Positions 37,256 through 47,511 of a stretch of DNA of 64,000 bases are shown one piece after another. The position numbers and the translations under genes were made by a program. The stretch spans positions 1 to 64,000 of the forward strand of contig JAKSRP010000003.1 of NCBI GenBank assembly GCA_024403555.1, given 5' to 3'. The DNA is from Lachnospiraceae bacterium. GTDB taxonomy: Bacteria > Bacillota > Clostridia > Lachnospirales > Lachnospiraceae. Every line of letters starts with the position of its first letter. Position 1 is the first letter of the stretch. The notes beneath the pieces were generated by a model. It had not been told where the DNA came from, ran no database searches, and worked only from the letters and a program-made list of their open reading frames with translations.

Positions 37256-39499
37256 ATGTCAAAGATTTTTGCAGACATTATCATTAATATTTCTCATGAG
37301 GCACTCGATCGCGTATTCCAATACGAGGTGCCTTTTTATTTGTCAGGACATATTATGCCCGGAACAAAGGTAATCGTGCCGTTTGGACGGGGCAATAAAG
37401 AGATGGAAGGATACGTCATCAAGCTTGGTACAGAAGCAAATTTTGATGAAAGTAAGATCAAGAGCATTATACGTGTTTCCGAAAAGGGAGTATCCATTGA
37501 AGGCAAATTAATTAAGCTTGCCTGGTGGATCAGACAAACCTATGGCTCTACGATGATACAGGCACTAAAAACCGTTCTTCCTGCTGGCGAAAAGATCAAG
37601 CAAAAAGAAGAACGCTATGTATGCTTAAAGCTTCCAAAAGAAGAAGCACAAAAAGCATACGAAGAAGCCGCAAAAAAGAATCGAAAAGCACAGGCGAGAC
37701 TTCTAAGAGAGCTTCTTGAACAAGATAAAATTCCATATGAAATTGCAACTCATCAGCTTAAAATCGGAAGACCAACCTTAAGCAGATTAGAAGAATTAGG
37801 CATGATTTCGATCGAAGCGATCATGTATTACCGTAATCCGTTAAACTTATCTGGCGAACTTCTCCCACCGAAGAAGCTCAATGAAGAGCAGCAGTACGTG
37901 GCCGATACATTTGCCAGGGAGTATGAGGAAGGACTTCGAAAGACGTATCTCCTTCACGGGGTAACGGGAAGTGGTAAGACCGAAACTTACATGGCATGCA
38001 TTGATGCGGTGTTAAAGGAGGGCAAACAGGCGATTGTTCTCATTCCGGAGATCGCACTTACCTATCAGACCGTCAAGCGTTTTTACCAGCGCTTTGGAGA
38101 TCAGGTGTGCATTATGCATTCGAAATTATCCAAAGGCGAGCGTTACGATCAGATGATGCGTGCGAAAAATGGAGAAGCCAATATTATGATTGGTCCAAGA
38201 TCCGCACTTTTTACTCCATTTGAGAATTTAGGGCTGATCGTCATCGACGAAGAGCATGAAAATAGTTATAAAAGCGAGAGTGTGCCAAAATATCATGCCA
38301 GAGAAGTGGCAATATATCGTGCGCAGATGGAAGGCGCAGCAGTTATTTTAGGTTCAGCAACTCCAAGCGTGGAATCCTATACCCATGCGTTACAGGGGGA
38401 CTATACATTATTTAAGCTGAATCAGCGTGCAAGTGCGGGAAGTCAGATGGCGGATGTTCACATCGTGGATCTGCGTGAAGAATTAAAAAATGGCAACCGA
38501 AGCTTATTCAGCCATACCCTTTATGATATGATCAACGACCGCTTAGCGAAAAAAGAACAGATTATGCTCTTTTTAAACCGCAGAGGCTATGCGGGATTTG
38601 TCTCCTGTCGAAGCTGTGGGGAAGCAATCAAATGTCCGCATTGTGATGTCACTTTAACCGCGCATCGAGGGGGAAAACTCGTTTGTCATTATTGTGGACA
38701 TCAGATTCCGATGCCAAAGCTTTGTCCACAGTGTGGAAGTCCTTATATCGGAACCTTTGGAACCGGAACGCAGAAAGTGGAAAGCCTGGTACAAAAGGAA
38801 TTTCCGCAGGCGAGAGTGCTTCGTATGGACATGGATACAACCAGAAAAAAGAACAGCTACGAAGAGATTTTATCCGCATTTTCGAATGGGGAAGCAGATA
38901 TATTAATTGGCACTCAGATGATCGTAAAAGGGCATGACTTTGCAAATACTACGCTAGTGGGGATTTTAGCTGCAGATATGTCGATGTATGCTAGCGATTT
39001 CAGATCATCAGAGCGAACCTTTCAGCTGCTTACGCAGGCAGCCGGAAGAGCAGGTCGTGGAGAAAAGGCTGGAGATGTCGTCATTCAGACGTATAATCCA
39101 GAACATTACAGTATCACAACCGCTGCTAAGCAGGACTATGAACTTTTTTATGAAGAAGAAATCGGATACCGAAAGGTACTCGGATATCCACCAATTACCC
39201 AGATGATGGTTATTTTTGTCGGATGCGAAGAGTATGATGTTGGAAAAGCAGCAATCGGTATGCTTGGACGTGAGCTTCGGAATCATTTTCAAGAAGAAGA
39301 AGGGCTCTATGTTCTGGGACCGACGGATGCATCCATTACGAAGATTAAGGATGTATACCGCCATGTCATTTATGTGAAGCATGCAGATATGGATACCTTG
39401 GTTCGAGTGAAGAATCATCTCGAAAAATATATGGAAGATAAGAAAATCTACGAAAAAGCAAATGTTACATTTGACTTTAACCCTATGATTGGGTATTAA
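37256..39499 (+). CDS. priA: Primosomal protein N' (replication restart helicase PriA)
   Basis: PriA loads the replisome at stalled forks. The 747-residue protein has an N-terminal DNA-binding domain, Walker A GVTGSGKTETYM near residue 240, the DEEH box, a cysteine-rich zinc-binding region with eight cysteines (CRSCGEAIKCPHC, then CHYCG and CPQCG) inserted in the helicase core, and the RAGRGEKAGDVVIQT motif VI region. Length is standard. It heads the cluster priA-def-fmt-rsmB-rlmN-prpC-prkC-rsgA, the usual order in Firmicutes. Confidence 0.97.
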   Translation: MSKIFADIIINISHEALDRVFQYEVPFYLSGHIMPGTKVIVPFGRGNKEMEGYVIKLGTEANFDESKIKSIIRVSEKGVSIEGKLIKLAWWIRQTYGSTMIQALKTVLPAGEKIKQKEERYVCLKLPKEEAQKAYEEAAKKNRKAQARLLRELLEQDKIPYEIATHQLKIGRPTLSRLEELGMISIEAIMYYRNPLNLSGELLPPKKLNEEQQYVADTFAREYEEGLRKTYLLHGVTGSGKTETYMACIDAVLKEGKQAIVLIPEIALTYQTVKRFYQRFGDQVCIMHSKLSKGERYDQMMRAKNGEANIMIGPRSALFTPFENLGLIVIDEEHENSYKSESVPKYHAREVAIYRAQMEGAAVILGSATPSVESYTHALQGDYTLFKLNQRASAGSQMADVHIVDLREELKNGNRSLFSHTLYDMINDRLAKKEQIMLFLNRRGYAGFVSCRSCGEAIKCPHCDVTLTAHRGGKLVCHYCGHQIPMPKLCPQCGSPYIGTFGTGTQKVESLVQKEFPQARVLRMDMDTTRKKNSYEEILSAFSNGEADILIGTQMIVKGHDFANTTLVGILAADMSMYASDFRSSERTFQLLTQAAGRAGRGEKAGDVVIQTYNPEHYSITTAAKQDYELFYEEEIGYRKVLGYPPITQMMVIFVGCEEYDVGKAAIGMLGRELRNHFQEEEGLYVLGPTDASITKIKDVYRHVIYVKHADMDTLVRVKNHLEKYMEDKKIYEKANVTFDFNPMIGY

Positions 39500-39553
39500 T
39501 CTGTGGTATGATAATCTAGATTAACAATACGAATTTGGAAAGGAATTATATAT

Positions 39554-40051
39554 ATGGCACTTAGAAATGTTAGAGAGATGGGTGACGATATCTTAAGAAA
39601 GAAATCCAAACCTGTAAAACAGATGACAGAACGTATTCAGACAATGATTGATGACATGTATGAAACGATGTATGAAACACAGGGAGTAGGGCTTGCAGCT
39701 CCACAGATTGGTGTTTTACGTCGCGTAGTGGTTATGGACTGTGGCGAAGGCCCAATCACATTAATCAATCCGGTTGTTTCTAATCCTCAGGGAGAACAGA
39801 CAGGAGACGAAGGATGCTTAAGTATCCCTGGAAAGGTTGCAAAAGTAACTCGTCCTATGACAGTGGAATGCGATGCCTTAGATGAGAATATGGAACCAAT
39901 TCACATCGAAGCAGAAGGTCTTCTCGCAAGATGTATCTGTCATGAATGTGATCATTTAGATGGAATTCTTTATCCGGATGTAGCAGATGGCCCATTAATG
40001 GATGTTGCTCCAATGGATGAAGACGAATACGAAGAGTACGAAGAAGAATAA
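39554..40051 (+). CDS. def: Peptide deformylase
   Basis: Def removes the formyl group from nascent proteins. The 165-residue metalloenzyme has the three signatures GVGLAAPQIG (45-53), EGCLSIPG with metal ligand C88 and HECDH at 130-134 with the other two ligands and the catalytic Glu. A very acidic tail (DEDEYEEYEEE) ends the protein. AAGGAATT lies before the ATG. The gene is directly followed by fmt, which adds the formyl group that Def removes. Confidence 0.97.
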   Translation: MALRNVREMGDDILRKKSKPVKQMTERIQTMIDDMYETMYETQGVGLAAPQIGVLRRVVVMDCGEGPITLINPVVSNPQGEQTGDEGCLSIPGKVAKVTRPMTVECDALDENMEPIHIEAEGLLARCICHECDHLDGILYPDVADGPLMDVAPMDEDEYEEYEEE

Positions 40052-40101
40052 GAATTAGTATTAGTATAATATTAGTATAAGAAGAACAGGAGAAACGTAA
40101 T

Positions 40102-41022
40102 ATGAGAGTATTATTTATGGGAACTCCTGATTTTGCAGTTCCAACACTTCAGGCGATGATTGACCACCATGAAGTAATCGGTGTCGTTACTCAGCCTGAT
40201 AAACCGAAGGGAAGAGGGAAAGCCATGGCATTCCCACCAGTTAAGGAAAAAGCATTAGAATATGATCTTCCGGTTTACCAGCCAGTAAAGGCTCGTGATC
40301 CGGAGTTTGTTGCGCTCCTTAAGGACTTAAATCCAGATGTAATTGTAGTTGTTGCATTTGGTCAGATTCTTCCAAAAGAAATTTTAGATATTCCAAAGTA
40401 TGGCTGTATCAATGGCCATGCATCTTTACTTCCTATGTACCGTGGTGCAGGCCCAATCCAGTGGGTTGTCATCAACGGTGAGAAGGAAACCGGTATTACA
40501 ACGATGCGAATGGATGAAGGGTTAGATACCGGCGATATGATTGAAAAGGTTGTTATTCCGATTGAAGAGAAGGAAACCGGCGGCAGTCTATTTGACAAGC
40601 TTATGGTACTTGGCGGAGAATTGATGGTTTCTACTTTAGAAAAATTAGAAGCAGGCACCGCAACCTTTACTCCTCAGGAAGGAGAAACCTGCTATTCCCC
40701 AATGTTAAATAAAAAGATGGGGAATATCGACTTTACAAAACCAGCAAAGGAATTAGAATGCCTGATTCGTGGACTCAATCCATGGCCAAGTGCGTATACT
40801 TCATTTAATGGAAAAACCTTAAAGGTTTGGGATGCAGATGTAGTTGCTGGAAAAGAAGATGCAGAACCAGGAACAGTCATCTCTGTAACAAAAGATGCTT
40901 TTGTTGTTCAGACTGGGGAAGGCGCACTTAAGTTTAACGAAATTCAGCTTGCAGGCAAAAAACGTATGAAAACACAGGCCTTTTTACTCGGCAATAGTGT
41001 TACGGAAGGCATGAAATTATGA
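40102..41022 (+). CDS. fmt: Methionyl-tRNA formyltransferase
   Basis: Fmt formylates initiator Met-tRNA with 10-formyl-THF. The 306-residue protein starts VLFMGTPDFAVPTLQAM and has the formyl-transfer loop GHASLLPMYRGAGPIQ followed by GITTMRMDEGLDTGDM, then a C-terminal OB-like tRNA-binding domain. The residue before the catalytic histidine is Gly where many homologues have Val, a minor change. It overlaps rsmB by 4 nt (ATGA). Confidence 0.97.
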   Translation: MRVLFMGTPDFAVPTLQAMIDHHEVIGVVTQPDKPKGRGKAMAFPPVKEKALEYDLPVYQPVKARDPEFVALLKDLNPDVIVVVAFGQILPKEILDIPKYGCINGHASLLPMYRGAGPIQWVVINGEKETGITTMRMDEGLDTGDMIEKVVIPIEEKETGGSLFDKLMVLGGELMVSTLEKLEAGTATFTPQEGETCYSPMLNKKMGNIDFTKPAKELECLIRGLNPWPSAYTSFNGKTLKVWDADVVAGKEDAEPGTVISVTKDAFVVQTGEGALKFNEIQLAGKKRMKTQAFLLGNSVTEGMKL

Positions 41023-42362
41023 CAAATACCAGAGAATTGGCACTAGATATTCTGGTGGATATTGACCGCAATAAGAATTTAAGCCATTTGGCAATCAATG
41101 ATACCCTTTCGAATTATCAATATTTAGAAAAGAAGGACCGCGCATTTTTAAGTCGTCTTTGTCGTGGGACCATTGAGAATCAGATTCAGATCGACTATAT
41201 CATCAACCAGTTTTCAAAAGTAAAAGTGAATAAATGTAAGCCGGTCATTCGTGCAATCTTACGAATGGGTGTATATCAGCTTCGCTTTATGGATCAGGTG
41301 CCAGACTCTGCGGTTTGCAACGAAGCCGTAAAGCTTGCAAAAAAGAGAGGCTTTAAGAATCTGACCGGTTTTGTCAATGGCGTGCTTCGAACCATTGCAA
41401 GATCAAAAGATGAAATTAAGTGGCCAGATGAAAATAAAAAACCGGTACAGGCACTTTCCGTTGCCTATTCCATGCCGGAGTGGCTCGTAAAAGAATGGTT
41501 AAAAGAATATGGCATGGATGTGACAAAATCCATGTTAGAAGCATTTTTAATCGCAAAGCCAACGACCATCCGTGTTCAAAAAAGCAAAGGAAGCAAAGAA
41601 GAATTAGTTCAGATGCTTAGAGACGAAGGCGTTACCGTAACCGATGGTAGCTACCTTAAAGAAGCATGTAAGATTTCCGGCTACGATTATTTAGAAGGCA
41701 TGGAAGCCTTTGAAGAAGGCAGATTTCAGGTGCAGGACGAAAGCTCCATGTTAGTTGGACATCTTGCAGCACCAGAAGAAGGCATGACCATCTTAGATGT
41801 GTGCAGTGCTCCTGGTGGAAAGAGTCTTCATGTAGCTGATAAGCTTTCCGGAACTGGACGCGTGATTGCAAGAGATCTCACCCCATACAAAGTGGAGATG
41901 ATTGAAGATAATATAGAAAGACTGGGCGTTACGAATATGGAAGCCCAGGTATTTGACGCACTTGATTTTGATGAAGAGATGGAAGAAAAAGCAGACATCG
42001 TGCTTGCAGATCTTCCTTGCTCCGGACTTGGAATCATTGGGCGAAAGGGAGACATTAAGTATAATGTATCCCCAGAAAAGATGAAGGAGCTGTCTAAGCT
42101 TCAAAGAGACATCTTAAAAGTGGTGGTACGATATGTAAAAAAAGGTGGAATTTTGATGTATAGCACCTGTACCATCAACAAAGAAGAAAACATTAAGAAT
42201 GCACAGTGGATGTGCGAAGAACTTGGCATGGAGATGGTAGCATTTGACGATCTTATGCCAGAAAAATTATCGCTTGATACTGCAAAGGAAGGCTATATTC
42301 AGCTTCTTCCCGGACAGTGCGACTGCGATGGATTTTTCATTGCCAAATTAAGGAGATTATAA
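41019..42362 (+). CDS. rsmB: 16S rRNA (cytosine-967-C5)-methyltransferase
   Basis: The 447-residue enzyme methylates C967 of 16S rRNA. It has an N-terminal NusB-like RNA-binding domain (residues 1-140), then a Rossmann methyltransferase domain with SAM motif LDVCSAPGGKS. Both catalytic cysteines are visible, in LADLPCSGLG and YSTCTINKEEN. The start overlaps fmt and the stop overlaps the rlmN start by one base, so all three are coupled. Confidence 0.95.
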   Translation: MTNTRELALDILVDIDRNKNLSHLAINDTLSNYQYLEKKDRAFLSRLCRGTIENQIQIDYIINQFSKVKVNKCKPVIRAILRMGVYQLRFMDQVPDSAVCNEAVKLAKKRGFKNLTGFVNGVLRTIARSKDEIKWPDENKKPVQALSVAYSMPEWLVKEWLKEYGMDVTKSMLEAFLIAKPTTIRVQKSKGSKEELVQMLRDEGVTVTDGSYLKEACKISGYDYLEGMEAFEEGRFQVQDESSMLVGHLAAPEEGMTILDVCSAPGGKSLHVADKLSGTGRVIARDLTPYKVEMIEDNIERLGVTNMEAQVFDALDFDEEMEEKADIVLADLPCSGLGIIGRKGDIKYNVSPEKMKELSKLQRDILKVVVRYVKKGGILMYSTCTINKEENIKNAQWMCEELGMEMVAFDDLMPEKLSLDTAKEGYIQLLPGQCDCDGFFIAKLRRL

Positions 42363-43402
42363 TGCCAGATATTAAGTCTATGACACTTAAGGAATTAGAA
42401 CAATATATGGAAACCATCGGAGAGAAGAAGTTTCGTGCAAAGCAGCTTTACGAGTGGATGCACAAGAAGGTTGTAAGAAGCTTTGACGAGATGAATAACA
42501 TTCCGAAAAAGCTGAAAGAAAAGATCAGTCAGGATGCGGGCATGCTTTCGGTAAAAGAGGTAGAATGCTTTACTTCAAAAATTGACGGCACCGCAAAATT
42601 CCTCTTTGAGCTTCACGATGGAAGTATCATTGAGAGTGTTTTGATGAAATACAAACATGGTAATTCTGTGTGTATTTCTTCTCAGGTTGGCTGTCGTATG
42701 GGATGCCGTTTCTGTGCATCAACCATCGGAGGTCTTACGAGATGCTTAGAGCCTTCCGAGATGCTTGATCAGATCTATCATATTCAGTATACAACCGGTG
42801 AACGCGTATCAAACGTCGTAATTATGGGTACCGGAGAACCATTTGACAACTTTGACAATGTGATGAAGTTCTTTGAAATCATCAATTCAGAAAATGGTCT
42901 TCACATCTCTGCCCGTAACATCACGGTTTCTACTTGTGGATTAGTTCCAAGAATCTATGAGTTTGCAGACCGTAATCTGGCCGTTGGCCTGGCAATTTCT
43001 CTTCACTCACCAAATGATGAGATGCGAAAAGAACTCATGCCAATTGCGAACAAATATACAATTAAGGAAATAATGGATGCCTGCGATTATTATATTGCTA
43101 AGACAAATCGCAGGGTGACTTTTGAATATAGTTTGGTGAAAGATGTCAATGATGCACCAGAACATGCAAGGATGCTGATTGATCTTCTTTCCGGAAAGCT
43201 TTGTCATGTGAATCTGATTCCAGTCAATCCGATTGAAGAACGAAGCTTTGAACAGTCCGAAAAGGACTCCGTATATCGCTTCCAGAAGCTTCTTGAAAAT
43301 GCACACATTCGTGCGACCGTTCGAAGAGAGATGGGAAGAGATATCAATGCAGCTTGTGGACAGTTAAGAAAACGTTATGCCGAAAGTAAGGAGGTGCAGT
43401 AA
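42362..43402 (+). CDS. rlmN: Dual-specificity 23S rRNA/tRNA m2A methyltransferase RlmN
   Basis: RlmN is a radical-SAM enzyme that methylates A2503 of 23S rRNA and A37 of some tRNAs. The 346-residue protein has the cluster motif CRMGCRFC, the SAM segment GTGEPFDNFDNV, and a C-terminal conserved cysteine in NAACGQLR that forms the covalent intermediate. The ATG at 42362 overlaps the rsmB stop and follows AAGGAG. Family members are normally about 345-380 residues. Confidence 0.97.
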   Translation: MPDIKSMTLKELEQYMETIGEKKFRAKQLYEWMHKKVVRSFDEMNNIPKKLKEKISQDAGMLSVKEVECFTSKIDGTAKFLFELHDGSIIESVLMKYKHGNSVCISSQVGCRMGCRFCASTIGGLTRCLEPSEMLDQIYHIQYTTGERVSNVVIMGTGEPFDNFDNVMKFFEIINSENGLHISARNITVSTCGLVPRIYEFADRNLAVGLAISLHSPNDEMRKELMPIANKYTIKEIMDACDYYIAKTNRRVTFEYSLVKDVNDAPEHARMLIDLLSGKLCHVNLIPVNPIEERSFEQSEKDSVYRFQKLLENAHIRATVRREMGRDINAACGQLRKRYAESKEVQ

Positions 43403-44145
43403 TGAGATCATATGGAATGACCGATGTCGGATGTGTCCGTACAGAAAATCAGGACAATTATTATTGCAATGATTCTTCATTAGGAATGTTTGAAAACCTT
43501 TATATTGTAGTAGACGGAATGGGTGGCCATAATGCAGGTGGCTACGCATCTAATTTCGTAAAAGATAAGCTGGTGGAAAAAGCACAGCAGTCTACCGGCT
43601 GGGATGTGATTGTATTTATCAAAGATGTGTTAAGACGTCTCAATTCCGATCTTCTTCAGAAGGGAAGAATGGATGAAGATTATGCAGGAATGGGCACAAC
43701 TGCCGTTGTTGCAACTTCAAAAGATGATAAGCTTTATGTCACAAATGTTGGTGACAGCCGTCTGTATCTTTTACACGAAGGTGCTCTTACTCAGGTGACA
43801 ACCGACCATTCTTATGTACAGGAACTTTACCAGGCAGGCATTATCAAAAAAGAAGAGATGGCAAATCATCCAAAGAGAAATATGATTACCCGCGCTGTGG
43901 GTGCACCACAGATTTTAGCGGTAGATCATTTTATCCTTCCATTATACGATGGAGATTTGGTACTTCTTTGCTCTGATGGCCTTCATGGGATGCTTTCTGA
44001 TGCTGAAATTGAAGAAATCTTAAAAGAAGATCTTACGCTTGAAGAAAAAACAAAAAAACTGATCGCACAGGCGAAGGAACAGGGAGGACGCGATAATATT
44101 GCGGTTGTTCTCGCACAACATGAAAGCCGAGGTGATCAGGCATGA
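43402..44145 (+). CDS. prpC: PP2C-type Ser/Thr protein phosphatase
   Basis: The 247-residue phosphatase counteracts the kinase encoded next. Metal-binding signatures of bacterial PPM phosphatases are clear: TDVGCVRTENQDNYY, VDGMGGHNAGGYAS, VTNVGDSRLYLL, LCSDGLHGML and GGRDNIAVVL. Its start overlaps the rlmN stop by one base and its stop overlaps prkC by four. It is cytoplasmic. Confidence 0.95.
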   Translation: MRSYGMTDVGCVRTENQDNYYCNDSSLGMFENLYIVVDGMGGHNAGGYASNFVKDKLVEKAQQSTGWDVIVFIKDVLRRLNSDLLQKGRMDEDYAGMGTTAVVATSKDDKLYVTNVGDSRLYLLHEGALTQVTTDHSYVQELYQAGIIKKEEMANHPKRNMITRAVGAPQILAVDHFILPLYDGDLVLLCSDGLHGMLSDAEIEEILKEDLTLEEKTKKLIAQAKEQGGRDNIAVVLAQHESRGDQA

Positions 44146-45965
44146 TTGAAAATGGAACAAGATTAAATAACAGATATGAAATTATTAAACAGATTGGCTG
44201 TGGCGGCATGGCCAATGTATACATGGCAAAAGACGAAAAATTAGGTCGTTTCGTAGCCGTAAAAGTGATGAAAGAAGAATTTAACTCTGACGAAAACTTT
44301 GTGCGCAAATTTGAAACAGAAGCACAGGCGGTTGCGAGACTTCTTCATCCAAACATCATCAGTGTATACGATGTAGGGGTAGAAGATGATATTCACTACA
44401 TCGTTATGGAGCTTGGGGAAGGCATTACCTTAAAACAGTATATCAAAGAAAAAGGCCAGTTATCCGCAGATGAAACCGTTGAATTTGGTCTTCAGATTGC
44501 ACAGGCAATGCGCTGTGCTCATACAAATGGAATCATCCACCGTGATATCAAGCCACAGAATATTTTAGTTTCTGCGATTGGAACGGTGAAGGTAACAGAC
44601 TTTGGAATTGCCAAGGCAGCGAATTCAAATACAATGACAGCAACAGCCATTGGTTCCGTGCACTATCTGTCTCCGGAACAGGCAAGAGGTGGATTCTCCG
44701 ATTGTCGAAGCGACATCTATGCATTCGGGATCACTCTATATGAGATGATTACCGGCAAGGTACCATTTGACCATGAAAATGGAGTGACCATCGCGCTGAT
44801 GCATCTTCAGGATGAAGTGGAAGCACCTTCTAAATTAAATCCTGATATGCCAAAAAGCTTAGAAAAGGTTATTTTAAAATGCTTAGCAAAAAGTCCGCAG
44901 GAACGCTATCAGACAGCGGATGAATTGATCTCCGATTTAGGCCGAGTATTTGAAGATCCGGAAGGATTATTTGTAGCAATGCCTGTATTTGTGGATGATT
45001 CACCAACACAGATGATCAAAAAAGATAATCTGACTCAGGGGAAAGCGGATAATAACAATACAGCAGAAGAAGAACCGGTAGAAGAGGAAGAAGAAATCGA
45101 AGACGATGAATATGATGATGAAGGAATCGGAAGCAAGATGGAAAAACTGATTGTCCTTCTTGCCATCGTTGTAGCAGTCATTATCGCAATCGGCATTTTC
45201 TCCTTTATCGGAAAAGCGACAGGGCTTCTCCACCGTGAACCAACAACCAGAACCACAACGACAGCGCAGGCTGCCACAGAAGATACTTCCGTTGTTATGT
45301 GTCAGGTTCCGGATGTCTTAAAGCTTACTGCAAGTGCGGCAGAAGAAAAGATTGAGGCAGAAGGTCTGAAGTGTAAAATTGAATATGAAGAAAATGATGA
45401 CGTAGAAAATGGATGTGTATTCTACCAGAGTGCGGAGGAAGGCGAGAAATTAGAAGAAGGCTCCGTTGTTACGATTCGCGTAAGCTCTGGTGCGAAGAAA
45501 ATTCCGGTTCCGGATGTGGAAGGCAGCAGCGAAAACAATGCGAAAAAGACGCTTGTAAATTCCGGATTTAAAGTAACCGTAAAAGAAGAATATAGCGACC
45601 GTGTTTCCGAAGGCTGTGTTGTGGAACAGACTCCATCTGGCGGAAGCCGTGTGGAAAAGGAATCTACCGTAACCATCGTAGTCAGCAAGGGAAGTAACCA
45701 GGTAACGGTTCCATCTCTTACAAACTATACACAGTCCGAAGCATCCAGACAGCTTTCTAATATGGGACTTTCTCTAGGAAAGGTATCTTCCGCATACAGT
45801 GATTCTATCCGTAAAGGATATGTTATGAGTCAGACACCTTCCGAAGGATCCAAAGTAAAAAGAGGCTCTTCCGTGAATATTACTATCAGCCTCGGACCAG
45901 AAAGTACACAGTCTACAAGTGAAGAACAGCCTTATGAGGACGATGACGAGGAAGACCATGGTTAA
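44142..45965 (+). CDS. prkC: Membrane Ser/Thr kinase with PASTA repeats
   Basis: PrkC (PknB) senses muropeptides or lipid II and controls wall growth and dormancy exit. The 607-residue protein has a Hanks kinase domain with the glycine loop GCGGMANVY at 19-28, K41, HRD at 133-135 and DFG at 153-155. An acidic juxtamembrane stretch and a single membrane helix (LIVLLAIVVAVIIAIGIFSF, near residue 340) follow, then three PASTA repeats outside the cell and a short acidic tail. Its kinase-phosphatase pairing with prpC is standard. It overlaps rsgA by 8 nt. Confidence 0.96.
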   Translation: MIENGTRLNNRYEIIKQIGCGGMANVYMAKDEKLGRFVAVKVMKEEFNSDENFVRKFETEAQAVARLLHPNIISVYDVGVEDDIHYIVMELGEGITLKQYIKEKGQLSADETVEFGLQIAQAMRCAHTNGIIHRDIKPQNILVSAIGTVKVTDFGIAKAANSNTMTATAIGSVHYLSPEQARGGFSDCRSDIYAFGITLYEMITGKVPFDHENGVTIALMHLQDEVEAPSKLNPDMPKSLEKVILKCLAKSPQERYQTADELISDLGRVFEDPEGLFVAMPVFVDDSPTQMIKKDNLTQGKADNNNTAEEEPVEEEEEIEDDEYDDEGIGSKMEKLIVLLAIVVAVIIAIGIFSFIGKATGLLHREPTTRTTTTAQAATEDTSVVMCQVPDVLKLTASAAEEKIEAEGLKCKIEYEENDDVENGCVFYQSAEEGEKLEEGSVVTIRVSSGAKKIPVPDVEGSSENNAKKTLVNSGFKVTVKEEYSDRVSEGCVVEQTPSGGSRVEKESTVTIVVSKGSNQVTVPSLTNYTQSEASRQLSNMGLSLGKVSSAYSDSIRKGYVMSQTPSEGSKVKRGSSVNITISLGPESTQSTSEEQPYEDDDEEDHG

Positions 45966-46848
45966 GCGAAAAGGGAAAATTATCAAAGGAATCGGTGGAT
46001 TTTACTACGTCTATGCAGAAAATGACCGATTATATGAATGTAGAGCAAAGGGTGCTTTTCGTAAAAAGAAGATGAAGCCGTTAGTTGGAGATGATGTGGA
46101 GATTTCCATCATCAGTGAAGAAGAATGCACAGGCAATGTAGACGTGATTCTTCCACGAAAGAATGAACTGATTCGTCCGGCGGTGGCAAATATTGATCAG
46201 GCCTTGATCGTATTTGCGATGAAGGATCCGGAACCAAACCTCAATCTTCTCGACCGTTTCCTTATGCTTATGATGAAGCAGGACGTGCCAACCATCATTT
46301 GCTTTAATAAAAGTGATATTGTAGATGACGAGGCAGCAAATCGTCTCGGCAAGATCTATGCCAATTGCGGCTGTGAGGTAGTATTTACCAGCACTTATAC
46401 CGAAGAAGGGGTAGCTCAGATTAAGAATCTAGTGAAAGGTAAGACGACTGCCCTTGCTGGACCATCTGGCGTAGGAAAATCTTCAATTATGAATCTTCTT
46501 CAGCCAAAAGCCTCTATGGAAACTGGGACAGTCAGCGATAAGATCCGACGAGGAAAGCATACAACGAGACATTCTGAACTGATTCCGGTTGACGAAGAAA
46601 CCTTTGTCATGGATACGCCAGGTTTTAGCTCTCTCTTTGTTCATATGTTTGAAAAAGAAGAGGTAAAAGACTATTTTTACGAATTTGGCGAATATGAAGA
46701 CTATTGCCGTTTTCAGGGCTGCGTTCATATGGCAGAACCAGATTGCGGTGTAAAAGAAGCACTCGCAGAAGGAAAAATCAGTCAGGAACGCTATGACAGC
46801 TACAAAATCATTTATGAAGAATTAAAGAACCAGAAGAAAAAGTGGTAA
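45958..46848 (+). CDS. rsgA: Ribosome small subunit-dependent GTPase RsgA
   Basis: RsgA helps in late maturation of the 30S subunit. The 296-residue protein has an N-terminal OB fold, a circularly permuted GTPase with NKSD before the P-loop GPSGVGKSS and DTPGFSSL, and a C-terminal zinc knuckle (CRFQGCVHMAEPDCGV). The ATG at 45958 lies inside the end of prkC; the longer frame from 45919 is not supported by a ribosome binding site. rpe, which often lies between rsgA and thiN, is absent here. Confidence 0.95.
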   Translation: MVKRKGKIIKGIGGFYYVYAENDRLYECRAKGAFRKKKMKPLVGDDVEISIISEEECTGNVDVILPRKNELIRPAVANIDQALIVFAMKDPEPNLNLLDRFLMLMMKQDVPTIICFNKSDIVDDEAANRLGKIYANCGCEVVFTSTYTEEGVAQIKNLVKGKTTALAGPSGVGKSSIMNLLQPKASMETGTVSDKIRRGKHTTRHSELIPVDEETFVMDTPGFSSLFVHMFEKEEVKDYFYEFGEYEDYCRFQGCVHMAEPDCGVKEALAEGKISQERYDSYKIIYEELKNQKKKW

Positions 46849-46853
46849 ATTAG

Positions 46854-47498
46854 ATGAATACATTAATTATTACTGGTGGAGGGATGGATATTCCCTTCAC
46901 CACTTCTTATATAAAAGAACAAAAATTTGATTATATTATTGCAGCCGATAAGGGTGTGGAGCATGCCTATCATCTTGGCGTAAAGCCAGATTATATTATG
47001 GGAGATTTTGATTCCATCTCTCCGGTGATGAAAGAAGCGATGGAAACCTATGACGTTCCAATTGAAACCTTTCCACCGGAAAAAGACTATACAGACACCC
47101 ATCTCGCCATGATGAAAGCGATGGAGCTTGGTGCGACAACTATGACCTTAGTCGGTGCGACCGGAACGAGACTTGACCATGTGATGGCCAATATCGGACT
47201 TTTATCGATGGCACTTGATGCAGGGGTCCGAACATATATCGTGGATGCCCATAATAAGATCACGATGATCGATGGGCATTATGAAATTGTGAAGGACCAG
47301 ATGTTTGGAGACTTTGTTTCCCTGATTCCCTATACGGAAAAAGTAACCGGACTCACCTTAAAAGGCTTTTATTACCCGGTCGAAGATTTTACTTTAACCA
47401 TTGGTATCAGTCGTGGCATCTCTAATGAAGTGGTAGATGAGATTGCAACCATTGATTTGGCAAATGGTCAGCTGCTTGTCATCGAATCCCAGGACTGA
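46854..47498 (+). CDS. thiN: Thiamine pyrophosphokinase
   Basis: It converts thiamine to thiamine pyrophosphate with ATP. The 214-residue protein has the acidic motif GDFDSIS, the segment PEKDYTDTHLAMMKAME and GATGTRLDHVMANIGLL, all conserved in ThiN. It is 5 nt downstream of rsgA, part of the same operon, and is followed by a HAD gene after 13 nt. No TPP riboswitch is visible. Confidence 0.94.
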   Translation: MNTLIITGGGMDIPFTTSYIKEQKFDYIIAADKGVEHAYHLGVKPDYIMGDFDSISPVMKEAMETYDVPIETFPPEKDYTDTHLAMMKAMELGATTMTLVGATGTRLDHVMANIGLLSMALDAGVRTYIVDAHNKITMIDGHYEIVKDQMFGDFVSLIPYTEKVTGLTLKGFYYPVEDFTLTIGISRGISNEVVDEIATIDLANGQLLVIESQD

Positions 47499-47511
47499 TA
47501 AAGGAGTAGAC

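Noticed and set aside
41793..42104. 103-codon - strand frame inside rsmB
   Set aside because: Antisense shadow of the methyltransferase domain, no start signals.
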